Made by a program: the position numbers and the translations under genes. A model generated the notes under the pieces. The model was given only the letters and a program-made list of their open reading frames with translations. It had not been told where the DNA came from and did not search any database. Positions 17,082-24,238 of a DNA stretch of 39,397 bases are shown in pieces. The DNA is from Pedobacter panaciterrae (GTDB lineage Bacteria; Bacteroidota; Bacteroidia; Sphingobacteriales; Sphingobacteriaceae). Position 1 is the stretch's first letter; each line of letters begins with the position of its first letter. The stretch lies in contig NZ_LGEL01000051.1 in the NCBI RefSeq assembly GCF_001636695.1, positions 1 through 39,397 on the forward strand, given 5' to 3'.

Positions 17082-18288
17082 ACTTAATCTTACGTTTACC
17101 TATATTGATTAGCTTAGTATCCTTATTGTAGGTTAAAGAAAAATCCGTATTATTAACACTTACAGATGATATAGCTTTATCAGAATTGATTAATAATGAA
17201 AGGTCATACCAAGATATGTTCTTGTTAGGAATGGTTGAATAATCAAGTGTTATGGTTAGTGTATTACCTTCAATTACTTGAGTCTTTGTGACGTGATCTT
17301 TGATATGAGTATACTCCAAAAACTCTCTTAAGCTACAAAAGATTAAATTATCCTTAGCTTTTAAAGCAATGTCATCTATCCACTCATTAAAGTTTTTGAT
17401 AGCATCATCATCTTTAAGCCCGTGTGTACCGATCTCGAAAAAGTCGAATGAATTATCAGCGAATAGGGCATTTGATAATTCCCAATGAGAACCGTCCTCT
17501 GACCAATCATCGCTGAAACCTCTTCTAATAGCTAAGTATTCAAAAGGTTTAATATCACTTAATTTAAGCTTAGGGGTATACTTTCCAATTTGTTCGAATT
17601 TATCAAAAGTTCCTTGCGAAGCACCGCCTAAATAACCAAATTCAGATGAGGAAGTATGGAATCCTACAAGGTTAGTTGGAACGACAAGGGTATTCATTTT
17701 ATAGCCCTGATTCGATAAGATCATTGCGTCTAAATCCTTGATATTCTTCTCACGATCTTTACCGTTGTTAAAATTTCCTTTTTCATCATGATAAAAGGAG
17801 TGATTCATAATATCCATACCCTTAAGTACTAATGGTAGTCTTTGAGCATAGGTTGCAGCATAATTAGTATAAAAACCAATTTCTTTATCACTATATTGAT
17901 TTTTACCGTTAACGGCTAATCCTAAACTATAGTTTTTATTGTTACCGCAACCATCAGTGTAAAAAGTATTCGATAGCTTATCGTATGCCTTAATTACTGT
18001 CAGGGCGGCATCATCGAATTCCATCAGGATAGCCTTGCTCTTATTGTATTTTAATTGAGGGAAACCTGCCGTTGCTGTAGAAGGTTTATCATTAAATACA
18101 ACCTTTATTTCAACTTTTCCGGTAAAGTCCGGTATTACTGGGCCGTCTGGTAATGAGGGTTTATTTTGTTCTTCCTTAGGGGATTCTTCTTTAGGGTTGT
18201 CTTTTTTAGGGCTCAATGGAGCTTTTGTACAACTAAAAATAAAAACAGAACACAGGGCAACAAGATTGAGAGCTATTAATTTTTTCAT
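17077..18288 (-). CDS. Polysaccharide-deacetylase-like (CE4/NodB) lipoprotein
   Basis: 403 residues. Lipoprotein signal with lipobox FSC at Cys20, then a Pro/Lys/Glu-rich linker (about 22-55). The catalytic domain shows degenerate CE4 motifs: EFDDA (90-94) for TFDDG, where Asp92/Asp93 would supply the base and a metal ligand, and HSFYH (His163-His167), the canonical His-(Ser/Thr)-x2-His metal motif. A later FEIGTHGL may supply the distal His. The C-terminal ~60 residues (VIEGNTLTITLDYST...) look like a beta domain. Probably N- or O-deacetylates a cell-surface or environmental glycan. Monocistronic with its own terminator, just upstream of the PUL. Confidence 0.75.
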   Translation of the reverse strand: MKKLIALNLVALCSVFIFSCTKAPLSPKKDNPKEESPKEEQNKPSLPDGPVIPDFTGKVEIKVVFNDKPSTATAGFPQLKYNKSKAILMEFDDAALTVIKAYDKLSNTFYTDGCGNNKNYSLGLAVNGKNQYSDKEIGFYTNYAATYAQRLPLVLKGMDIMNHSFYHDEKGNFNNGKDREKNIKDLDAMILSNQGYKMNTLVVPTNLVGFHTSSSEFGYLGGASQGTFDKFEQIGKYTPKLKLSDIKPFEYLAIRRGFSDDWSEDGSHWELSNALFADNSFDFFEIGTHGLKDDDAIKNFNEWIDDIALKAKDNLIFCSLREFLEYTHIKDHVTKTQVIEGNTLTITLDYSTIPNKNISWYDLSLLINSDKAISSVSVNNTDFSLTYNKDTKLINIGKRKIKW

Positions 18289-18531
18289 TTTAAAATATTT
18301 AATTTACAATAATAAGGCTTTTTATTTATTTAAGAGCCATATTCATTCTTTAAACCTAAATGTTACATTCTATAATCAGCTTAGCATCTATCTACACATA
18401 TATCTCAATATGCTGATTATTTTAGAATTCGTTATTGTAGGGAGGGCAGCAAAAGTGTATGTGAAAACCTATGAGAATAAAGCAAAATCGCCCGTAAAAT
18501 TTTATTTACAGGTGATTAACTAGATGTATTT
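18289..18531. other. Intergenic region with two dyads left of the recombinase relic
   Basis: No gene is supported here. It holds a perfect 9-bp inverted repeat (ATAATCAGC 18372-18380 with GCTGATTAT 18412-18420) and a near-perfect 30-base palindrome (ATCGCCCGTAAA 18487-18498, TTTACAGGTGAT 18505-18516; one mismatch, one G-U pair). The second dyad ends 15 bases before the recombinase relic and could be part of an old element end. The upstream region of the deacetylase gene is also included. Confidence 0.4.
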
Positions 18532-18645
18532 TGTACTCCAAAGCATATTGTTAACGAAGAGTTTTAAAGAGGGTATTAAAAAATGTGCCGTCTTTATGAC
18601 TTCCCGACCGATTTTTAAAATCAAAAACAGATTGTATCGAACTAA
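18532..18645 (+). pseudogene. Decayed 3' end of a serine-recombinase gene
   Basis: These 114 bases align with 39213-39327, the last codons and first 27 downstream bases of the intact recombinase gene, at roughly 83% identity by eye with a single one-base gap. The relic still spells LTKxFKE and KKC, and after the one-base deletion the recombinase-frame ending DFPTDF plus stop (intact: DFPTNF plus stop). Similarity begins abruptly at TGTACTCCAAAG and ends abruptly at CGAACTAA, 3 bases past the end of the next (minus-strand) gene. No other recombinase sequence remains to the left, so this is a scar of a lost or deleted related element. Confidence 0.75.
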
Positions 18646-19121
18646 AAATCTTTTCGCAACTTTCGTATTTGTTCAAGTGCCGCTACGTCAATCTGATCTT
18701 TTGGGCGATTAACAGTCTTCTTATTCTCAATTAATTGATTAATATGCAAAAAAGGAACATTTACGCTATCAATATCCGCAATAGAGGCCATTTCCAAACA
18801 TTCGTCAAAGGTATATCCTTCAAGCCCCTTCATTTCAATGAGTATATCTAAACGGAGACCATTGTTAAGGTGAAAATCTGTCCAGCCAAGTATAAATTGC
18901 ATAGTTTCGATCAGTGGATAATCCCCTATATCACATTTTACAAATGCTTTTCTCAGCTGCTTTCTATTTTCTAAGGTGTCTTTTAGCCAAATATCTAAGT
19001 CACCTGTAAAACGCTGGTAGCCGTGTAAATTGGTGGCGTAACCACCGACCATAATATATTGCACATTATACTCTTGAAGTGCTCTCCAAAAATTTAGTAT
19101 CTCTTCATCAAAGATGTCCAC
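18642..19121 (-). CDS. Minimal nucleotidyltransferase (MNT/AbiEii-like)
   Basis: 159 residues from a GTG start at 19121, the only good start because an in-frame stop lies two codons upstream (19125-19127). The nucleotidyltransferase signature is clear: VGGYATNLHGYQRFTGDLDIWL with Gly26-Gly27 and Asp41/Asp43. A third acidic residue is likely in RLDILIE. Such stand-alone proteins occur in type II toxin-antitoxin or HEPN-MNT-type modules, where they transfer nucleotides to a partner or RNA. It is 3 bases from a 54-residue upstream gene. Its stop codon lies in DNA homologous to the recombinase downstream flank, so an element insertion may have reset its 3' end. Confidence 0.75.
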   Translation of the reverse strand: MDIFDEEILNFWRALQEYNVQYIMVGGYATNLHGYQRFTGDLDIWLKDTLENRKQLRKAFVKCDIGDYPLIETMQFILGWTDFHLNNGLRLDILIEMKGLEGYTFDECLEMASIADIDSVNVPFLHINQLIENKKTVNRPKDQIDVAALEQIRKLRKDF

Positions 19122-19124
19122 GAA

Positions 19125-19289
19125 CTATTTACTGATAAATGGTTTATGTGATATAGAAGCCTTACTCATGGTCTGTTGTATTTTATACAAACGCGTAGCC
19201 ATTTCAAAACGTTCTTTATAGCTTCGTTTCAGACCCTCTTTTAAAAGTTCCAATTCGGCCTGATCAAATGTTTGTTTCCTTTTGTCCAT
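19125..19289 (-). CDS. Small protein paired with the nucleotidyltransferase
   Basis: 54 residues from ATG 19289 (MDKRKQTFDQAELELLKEGL at the N-terminus). Highly charged and predicted helical; the middle reads YKERFEMATRLYKIQQTMSKA. The stop is three bases before the GTG of the nucleotidyltransferase, so translation is probably coupled. The arrangement resembles a small antitoxin or accessory subunit preceding an MNT protein, but I do not recognise the family. It would be missed by any 60-residue cut-off. Confidence 0.65.
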   Translation of the reverse strand: MDKRKQTFDQAELELLKEGLKRSYKERFEMATRLYKIQQTMSKASISHKPFISK

Positions 19290-19345
19290 GAAATGTTGAC
19301 CTTAAAACTATATCAAATTTACATAAAATGCTTGTCATTAACAAG

Positions 19346-19381
19346 AGGGGCTGCAGACATTAATCTACAGCCCCTTTAATA
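19346..19381 (+). terminator. Terminator-like hairpin upstream of the small gene
   Basis: AGGGGCTG (19346-19353) pairs with CAGCCCCT (19368-19375), extended by AGA/TCT after one mismatch, and is followed on the plus strand by TTTAATAATTTTT. No plus-strand gene now precedes it, so it may be a leftover of deleted DNA or protect the region from read-through. The gap 19290-19785 otherwise holds a perfect dyad TTTAACACT/AGTGTTAAA (19397-19405/19416-19424), the relic at 19429-19617 and one arm of the 20-bp repeat. Confidence 0.5.
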
Positions 19382-19428
19382 ATTTTTCTAAGAAACTTTA
19401 ACACTACACTAACACAGTGTTAAAAAAA

Positions 19429-19524
19429 TGTACTGATCAGCAGGAATACTTTGAACATTTAAATCGCTTTTTATTGCTTATTGAGTCTATAATTGAAGAT
19501 TTGGAAAGAAAAAAGTTTATATAA
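19429..19524 (+). pseudogene. Relic A: 3' end of an unidentified gene
   Basis: A 31-codon tail, CTDQQEYFEHLNR...IIEDLERKKFI plus stop, matches relic B at 31043-31138 (same length, about 75% identity in DNA and about 24 of 31 residues, most differences silent or conservative). Both are followed by a hairpin and then by TTTAGAACAAAAAA, so similarity extends to about 19617. Upstream the frame closes within 10 codons. The parent gene is not recognised. The pattern of change shows it was once a selected protein-coding sequence. Confidence 0.55.
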
Positions 19525-19551
19525 ACCTTTGGCAAAAGTTAGGGAATTTTA

Positions 19552-19586
19552 AATCTTCTCAAGGTTAGAGGTACCTTGAGAAGATT
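19552..19586. repeat. Perfect 14-bp palindromic hairpin after relic A
   Basis: AATCTTCTCAAGGT (19552-19565) pairs with ACCTTGAGAAGATT (19573-19586) around a 7-base loop. The equivalent at relic B is imperfect (AGTCTTATCAAG 31155-31166 with CTTGGCAAGACT 31178-31189) but occupies the same place. No strong T-run follows, so it may be the terminator of the parent gene or an element-end structure. Confidence 0.6.
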
Positions 19587-19691
19587 AGTTTAGAACAAAA
19601 AAGTTGGCAGATATGCAATAATTTACTCTCGTTATTTACAATAAATCTGAGGCACCAGTTAGGTCTGACTAAAACATATTCAAATTATTCC

Positions 19692-19711
19692 TTAGCTTAA
19701 TCCGTATTTTT
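19692..19711. repeat. 20-bp direct repeat, left copy
   Basis: TTAGCTTAATCCGTATTTTT is identical to 20509-20528. The right copy is the natural 3' end of the cupin gene (complement encodes KYGLS plus stop); this left copy is a duplicate beyond the metallopeptidase gene. The two copies are 817 bp apart and enclose that gene exactly. Confidence 0.85.
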
Positions 19712-19785
19712 AAATTCAGTTTCAATAATATGGTTTTTAAATATTTGTTGCCAAGACTGTTTACGGAAGTTTTATATTATCCACC

Positions 19786-20490
19786 CTATTTTTTAAAGTA
19801 TTTTTTAATGTATGTATCAAAATCTGGTAATGATTTGTCATCCAAAATTTTAATTATTTGCGAAAATTGAATAAAAGCGTATCTGTAAGGGTCTTTTAAT
19901 AATTCGTCATAATGCGCTGTGATATACTTTTTTGCATCAACACTTTCAGGTACTGGATTTTTGAGTTTCATAAGTATCGTTTTTGCCATTTCGTTACATT
20001 GTTGAAGTTCTTTATCCCTTCCCTTGCTTCTCCAATATACAACTGCCAATTCGTTTGCTTTATACTCTGCATCATAATCATTTTCGGGAACCTTGTTTGT
20101 ATGATGTTGCAAGGCGTGTCCAACTTCGTGGGGCAGGAAAAAGCCATAAAAAAATAGGGCAGCTAAAGATTTACCTTTGTCTGGACTTCCGCCCATTTCT
20201 GTGAGGAAACTTTCCATTGGTGGCCCACCTATTTGCCAGGTTAGTTGATAGATTTTATTAGACTTAGACCTATATTGCCCTGGCATAAACGTTTTTGGAA
20301 TTTCTGTAGTAAGTCCTTTGAAACTAAAAGAAGGCACTATAAGTTTTACCCGGGTTTCAATATCACGAATTAGTTCATCGTTTTGATTTTTCAATGCAGC
20401 AGAATCCGTATAGATTTCAAAATAGTTGTTCTGGGCTTTTGCTGTTATGCAAAACCAAGAAAGTAGTAAGATTAATAATATCCTTTTCAT
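19786..20490 (-). CDS. Secreted HExxH zinc metallopeptidase, unassigned family
   Basis: 234 residues. A cleavable signal peptide ends at about residue 20 (CITAKAQ). The zinc motif HEVGH (121-125) is followed 20-odd residues later by YDAEYKANELAV, which offers Glu142 or Glu147 as third ligand in gluzincin style. The small compact domain is otherwise unfamiliar. It lies 18 bp after the cupin stop and is enclosed with flanking DNA by a 20-bp direct repeat copying the cupin 3' end, so it looks like a gene inserted behind the cupin gene. Periplasmic or secreted. Confidence 0.75.
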   Translation of the reverse strand: MKRILLILLLSWFCITAKAQNNYFEIYTDSAALKNQNDELIRDIETRVKLIVPSFSFKGLTTEIPKTFMPGQYRSKSNKIYQLTWQIGGPPMESFLTEMGGSPDKGKSLAALFFYGFFLPHEVGHALQHHTNKVPENDYDAEYKANELAVVYWRSKGRDKELQQCNEMAKTILMKLKNPVPESVDAKKYITAHYDELLKDPYRYAFIQFSQIIKILDDKSLPDFDTYIKKYFKK

Positions 20491-20508
20491 ATCGTATAGT
20501 TTTATCGA

Positions 20509-20528
20509 TTAGCTTAATCCGTATTTTT
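20509..20528. repeat. 20-bp direct repeat, right copy
   Basis: Identical to 19692-19711 and overlapping the last codons of the cupin gene. The flanks differ immediately outside, apart from a short shared AATT, so the repeat is discrete. Confidence 0.85.
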
Positions 20529-21162
20529 CAATTAAGGGTTGGCTCTTTTCTGGATAATAGGTAAGCCCAAATTTTTTATCCAATTCAGCTACACGTTTTG
20601 CAATTCCCGGATCTTCAAAAGATATTTTACGTTCTATAACTTCTGGGATGATTTTATGATATAATTCCTCCAGATAATCTTCAAAGTTTTGATTGAAGTA
20701 CATGTCAATCAGCCGTAGATTTTCATTGCCCGAATTCCAGACCACATGAACAATTCCCCTTGGCCTTAAATGCCAGCTTCCGGCAACAACCTCTACAACT
20801 TCATCGCCCATTAAAACCGAAGCGGTTCCTTCTAAAACATACATCAACTCATCCAGGTTGTTGTGCTTATGAGGAGAACCTGCTATTTTTTTTGGAGCTA
20901 GAACTGCTTCTACACAAGAAAACTGTGTATTAGTCTGTGTACTTCGAATTAATGTTCTCATATTGCTACCTAGAGGCCCAACTTCAAGTGGAGCTTTTGA
21001 GGGGATTAAAAAAGGTATTGGAGCATTAGTTGTTGCAACATCAATTTTTGATTCCTTACTAGAGTTATCACATGAAGCTAAAGGGAGAATACACAATGCC
21101 GCTGCAAATAAACCCATCTGTTGCATTGCTTCACGTCGGGATGTTTCGTTAACTTTCATCAT
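20509..21162 (-). CDS. Exported cupin-domain protein
   Basis: 217 residues. Leader SRREAMQQMGLFAAALCILPLASC carries paired arginines and a lipobox-like ASC at about residue 31, so Tat-type export and/or lipidation is possible. The cupin core (about 80-165) has SPHKHNNLDELMYVLEGTASV (His-x-His plus Glu ligands), VVAGSWHLRPRGIVHVVWN (distal His). A C-terminal helical tail (about 165-217) ends KYGLS. It resembles exported quercetinase-like or cupin_2 proteins; substrate unknown. It sits 124 bp after the LytTR regulator gene and could share its transcript. ATG 21159 is an alternative start. Confidence 0.75.
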   Translation of the reverse strand: MMKVNETSRREAMQQMGLFAAALCILPLASCDNSSKESKIDVATTNAPIPFLIPSKAPLEVGPLGSNMRTLIRSTQTNTQFSCVEAVLAPKKIAGSPHKHNNLDELMYVLEGTASVLMGDEVVEVVAGSWHLRPRGIVHVVWNSGNENLRLIDMYFNQNFEDYLEELYHKIIPEVIERKISFEDPGIAKRVAELDKKFGLTYYPEKSQPLIEKYGLS

Positions 21163-21286
21163 TTACTTTTTTGGTTTTGCAACTAAATTTAAATAATTCA
21201 TTTCCAGTCTCCGCTTGATTACCGAAGTTTGGTTTTTTTAGTTATTTGTAGATATTTCTGTCTGATAATTAAGCTTTTTGCCGATA

Positions 21287-22009
21287 TCAAAATAACTTCT
21301 GTAGTAATGCATCTTTTCTGTTAACGGATACTTCTACTTCTGAGCCATCAGAAAGCTCTAAAGTTCCCCCGTCTCCTTTGCGATACTTAACCACGTAAGT
21401 TAAATTGATAATCATCGAGCGGCTAATACGAGTAAAAAACTCATCGTCTAATATGTTTTCGAATTCCTTTAAGGTTTTGGAAACGACAATTTTTTTACTG
21501 TCTGCCAGTATAAACACGCTGTAATTGCTCATGGCTTCAACCCTTATAATTTGGGCCTTATCAACAATATATACGCCCTCGGCAGTAGTTAACGCCAATC
21601 TGTTGCTGTTAACCTTTTCTTTTTTTAAGGCTTTATAGTTAGATTTTTCTGCTACCCGTTTTCTTAACCTAATAATTGCAGTTTTCAGTTCTTCCTCATC
21701 GATTGGTTTTAACAGATAATCTACAGCGCTTAACCGAAGTGCTTCAAGGGTATAGCTGTCATAGGCAGTAGTAAAAATTACCTCAAAATCGAAGCTGCCT
21801 AAGCGCTCCAGAAACTGAAAACCATTTAATCCGGGCATTTCAACATCCAAAAAAAGCACATCGGGTTTAAGCTCAATAATGGCATTTAACGCCTTGGCCG
21901 GTTGATTGAAAATTCCAACGACCTGTAACTCGTCTTCAAAAAATTCCAGCTTCTGGCTAAGCAGTTTACTACCCTTAGCCTCATCGTCCAATATGGCTGC
22001 TTTTAACAT
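21287..22009 (-). CDS. LytTR-family response regulator
   Basis: 240 residues. Receiver domain (1-120) with acidic pair Asp8/Asp9, phospho-acceptor Asp55 (VLFLDVEMPG), Thr80-region switch (VIFTTAYDSY) and Lys in LLKPID. LytTR DNA-binding domain (about 140-238: ...TAEGVYIVDKAQIIRVEAMSNYSVF, then FFTRISRSMIINLTYV). The TPR histidine kinase at the other end of the cluster (28467-30689) is its natural partner. LytTR proteins bind pairs of direct repeats two helical turns apart, which is exactly what occurs at 24795-24828 and 28297-28330. It follows nine secreted-protein genes on the same strand, 59 bp after the last. Confidence 0.93.
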   Translation of the reverse strand: MLKAAILDDEAKGSKLLSQKLEFFEDELQVVGIFNQPAKALNAIIELKPDVLFLDVEMPGLNGFQFLERLGSFDFEVIFTTAYDSYTLEALRLSAVDYLLKPIDEEELKTAIIRLRKRVAEKSNYKALKKEKVNSNRLALTTAEGVYIVDKAQIIRVEAMSNYSVFILADSKKIVVSKTLKEFENILDDEFFTRISRSMIINLTYVVKYRKGDGGTLELSDGSEVEVSVNRKDALLQKLF

Positions 22010-22068
22010 AATCGGTTTTTTAAAATTAAACTTCGTTAGTTCTTATGTATTCAACACTAAATTAAGCA

Positions 22069-22755
22069 TTAATAAAGAATATAGCTTTTTGGATTTTTAT
22101 CGCCATATTTTTGTATCGACATTACTGACCCATCTATAGTTTTAAGGCAAATACCCATATGATCTATACCATTTATTTTTCCTTTCCAGCACCCTGTTCC
22201 GACTTCGTAATAAGAACCGGTAATGTTCGGATACAAACTCGACAGCCAGGTGTCGGCATTAAACTTTATAATTTCATTGCCATCGCCATTAGGTTTAAAG
22301 GTTTTATTTTTAATTGATAAATACTCGGATAAGTCAGCTATAAAAGCACCATTAAATTTATAATAGTCAGGATTGTTGATGTTGTAAAATTTACTGGAAA
22401 GAATTGTTACTTTTCCTTGATTTTTAGTAAGTTCAAATGTGTAAACCACGCTACCGTTCTCATTTAGATCAAAAATCAAGGTATTATTTTCTACTTTAAT
22501 GGTTTTAATATTTCTGCTTGTAATTCCATCTAAAGTACCTTTAACATCGCTGCCCACTTTTTGGAAATAGAGTACCCGAAGTTCTATTACATTTTCAGGT
22601 CCTAACAAACTCCAAAACATTTGATAGTTTAGTAAATCCTCAGTTGTAATTATAGTATCCTGGGGTTTAGGTTCATTTTTCTCTTTTTTACAAGAGGAAA
22701 ATGTGATTAAGCAGCCGATTAAAATACCTATTGCTATTTTTATAGTTTTCATCAT
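22069..22755 (-). CDS. Lipoprotein of the LytTR cluster, paralogue of 25830-26618
   Basis: 228 residues with lipobox FSSC and KKEK behind it. No known domain recognised. Near residue 65 it has LYFQKVGSDVKGTLDG, closely resembling IYFAKVGNDVKATFQG of the 262-residue lipoprotein at 25830-26618, followed in both by a beta-rich segment with a DxNxxGxxxYxFxxxKN pattern. The pair thus share a fold and probably a role. Start ATG 22755 or 22752. It is 9 bp downstream of the preceding gene and 59 bp upstream of the response regulator, so co-transcribed. Confidence 0.7.
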   Translation of the reverse strand: MMKTIKIAIGILIGCLITFSSCKKEKNEPKPQDTIITTEDLLNYQMFWSLLGPENVIELRVLYFQKVGSDVKGTLDGITSRNIKTIKVENNTLIFDLNENGSVVYTFELTKNQGKVTILSSKFYNINNPDYYKFNGAFIADLSEYLSIKNKTFKPNGDGNEIIKFNADTWLSSLYPNITGSYYEVGTGCWKGKINGIDHMGICLKTIDGSVMSIQKYGDKNPKSYILY

Positions 22756-22764
22756 ACCTTGTTA

Positions 22765-23430
22765 CTAATTTACCTGATCTAAAATACCATAAGTAGCACC
22801 CTCGTTGGGATTTCGATACACATTAATCACTACTAACTGGTTGCCGTATTGTACAAAAACCCGATGCGAAACCAACGATTTAACACCTCCCGGGGCATTC
22901 CACTTATAACCAGCCATATTGCCGACCAACGTATATTCGCTAAAATTTGCAATCAGTCCTTTTTCGCCGGTAATGCTAAATTTATTACCAATAAACTGAT
23001 AGCTAACCCGTTCTACCACGTTTGAGTTTTGCTTATACAGAATACCTGTATAACGATTACTTTTTAACTGATTGCCGAAAATCTTTTTTTGGAGCTTTGC
23101 AAAAGTTCTGCGTCTGCTTACCGTTTCGCCGTTGATCTGGTAAATTTCTTCGCCTCCCACATATTCAAGTTTTAAAGTACCATTAACAAGCGCGTACCTG
23201 CCCTCGCGTATTTTGCCTGATACATCAAGCATCCGAAAGGCATTGTTTTCCCCAAAATCTACAATAAATGGTGTTTTAAAATTACTGGTTGCCGAGCTGG
23301 CATAATAGCCTGCAATACAGTAGTCTTTAAGGTCGGTTATTTGGCTGCTTACTTTTAATGAAGCAAACAGAACCAACAAAAAGACAGGGAATGCTTTTAT
23401 ATACTTAATTAGGTTTTTCATGATCATCAT
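22765..23430 (-). CDS. Secreted beta-rich protein of the LytTR cluster
   Basis: 221 residues; ATG 23421 (MKNLIKY) is also possible. Signal peptide to about residue 29 (SLKVSSQ) without lipobox Cys. The C-terminal half, FGNQLKSNRYTG...FSEYTLVGNMAGYKWN...QLVVINVYRNPNEGATYGIL, parallels the C-terminal halves of the lipoproteins at 23466-24152 and 27559-28230 (shared NQL-x-N-x-YSG entry, EYTL strand, LVV strand, exit with YG). No characterised family recognised. Three diverged copies of one module in a cluster suggest sequential duplication. Confidence 0.65.
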   Translation of the reverse strand: MMIMKNLIKYIKAFPVFLLVLFASLKVSSQITDLKDYCIAGYYASSATSNFKTPFIVDFGENNAFRMLDVSGKIREGRYALVNGTLKLEYVGGEEIYQINGETVSRRRTFAKLQKKIFGNQLKSNRYTGILYKQNSNVVERVSYQFIGNKFSITGEKGLIANFSEYTLVGNMAGYKWNAPGGVKSLVSHRVFVQYGNQLVVINVYRNPNEGATYGILDQVN

Positions 23431-23465
23431 TATTAAAAGGTATATTTTACGCCAATACCCCTGGA

Positions 23466-24152
23466 TTATTGGTTTTTATTTAAGGTGGCAAACAACCATG
23501 ATTCTGCGTTTGTACCACCAGATTTCAAACGAGATACAACGAGTTTGTCGTCTATAATTAGAAAGTACCTTTTGATGTTACCAATAACTGAATAAGCAAA
23601 TACATTATTGACTGGATTAAGGGCATAATCTAAAGTCGGATCGCCAACCATCTCTTCGCCAAACTGTGTTTGATTAAACACAAATGCAAAGGGGAAAGCA
23701 GTGTTCACCATGTATGAAGTTAACATTCCGCTATAATTTCCAACAAATTGATTGCTTGCCGGGATTTCACGTAATTTTAGATTTTTTGCATCTTTTGTAA
23801 AACCACTTACCGCTGTGATATTTCTATCACTAATAGATAATACAATATCGCCAACACCACCACCGTAGGAAATTATAAGTAAATCCTCCTCTATTCTATA
23901 TGGATAAGATTGGGGAGCGGGAGAACTAAAGCTATATTCAGTAATTTTAGCATCGTTATTAAATACAATTACATAAGACACATTATAATTTCTGTTATTT
24001 GGAATTGAGTTCGGAAGATCCATTGTAATCATGTACTTTGTTAAATCAATTTTTGCTTCTTCCGCTTCCGGGGCTACTTCATTGTTTTTTTTGCAACTAA
24101 CAGCCACTACTAATAACAGTAGAATTGTTATGTAAAATTTTAAAGTTTTCAT
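23466..24152 (-). CDS. Lipoprotein of the LytTR cluster (NQ-x-N-YSG module)
   Basis: 228 residues. Lipobox VSC then KKNN. N-terminal part begins DLTKYMITMDL, like FDIKQYILVEKQ of the 27559-28230 protein. Around residue 130 it has EIPASNQFVGNYSGML, nearly the same as KIPASNQLDGNTYSGG in that paralogue. Both end with a YxLI/LVV strand pair and a short Lys/Gln tail. Unknown function, predicted envelope-anchored. Downstream, the 35-bp gap before the next gene encodes RGIGVKYTF plus stop, reminiscent of an outer-membrane barrel end. Confidence 0.7.
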   Translation of the reverse strand: MKTLKFYITILLLLVVAVSCKKNNEVAPEAEEAKIDLTKYMITMDLPNSIPNNRNYNVSYVIVFNNDAKITEYSFSSPAPQSYPYRIEEDLLIISYGGGVGDIVLSISDRNITAVSGFTKDAKNLKLREIPASNQFVGNYSGMLTSYMVNTAFPFAFVFNQTQFGEEMVGDPTLDYALNPVNNVFAYSVIGNIKRYFLIIDDKLVVSRLKSGGTNAESWLFATLNKNQ

Positions 24153-24238
24153 TGCAGATATTTTAGTTATTGAAATCTACACGATGATAAGACATGATGT
24201 GTATCGTTCACTTGGAAAGCAACTCGATTCAAGAAAAA

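Noticed and set aside
18197-18523. Plus-strand open frame of 108 codons antisense to the deacetylase start
   Set aside because: It is antisense to coding sequence over its first third and has no domain, promoter or conserved feature.
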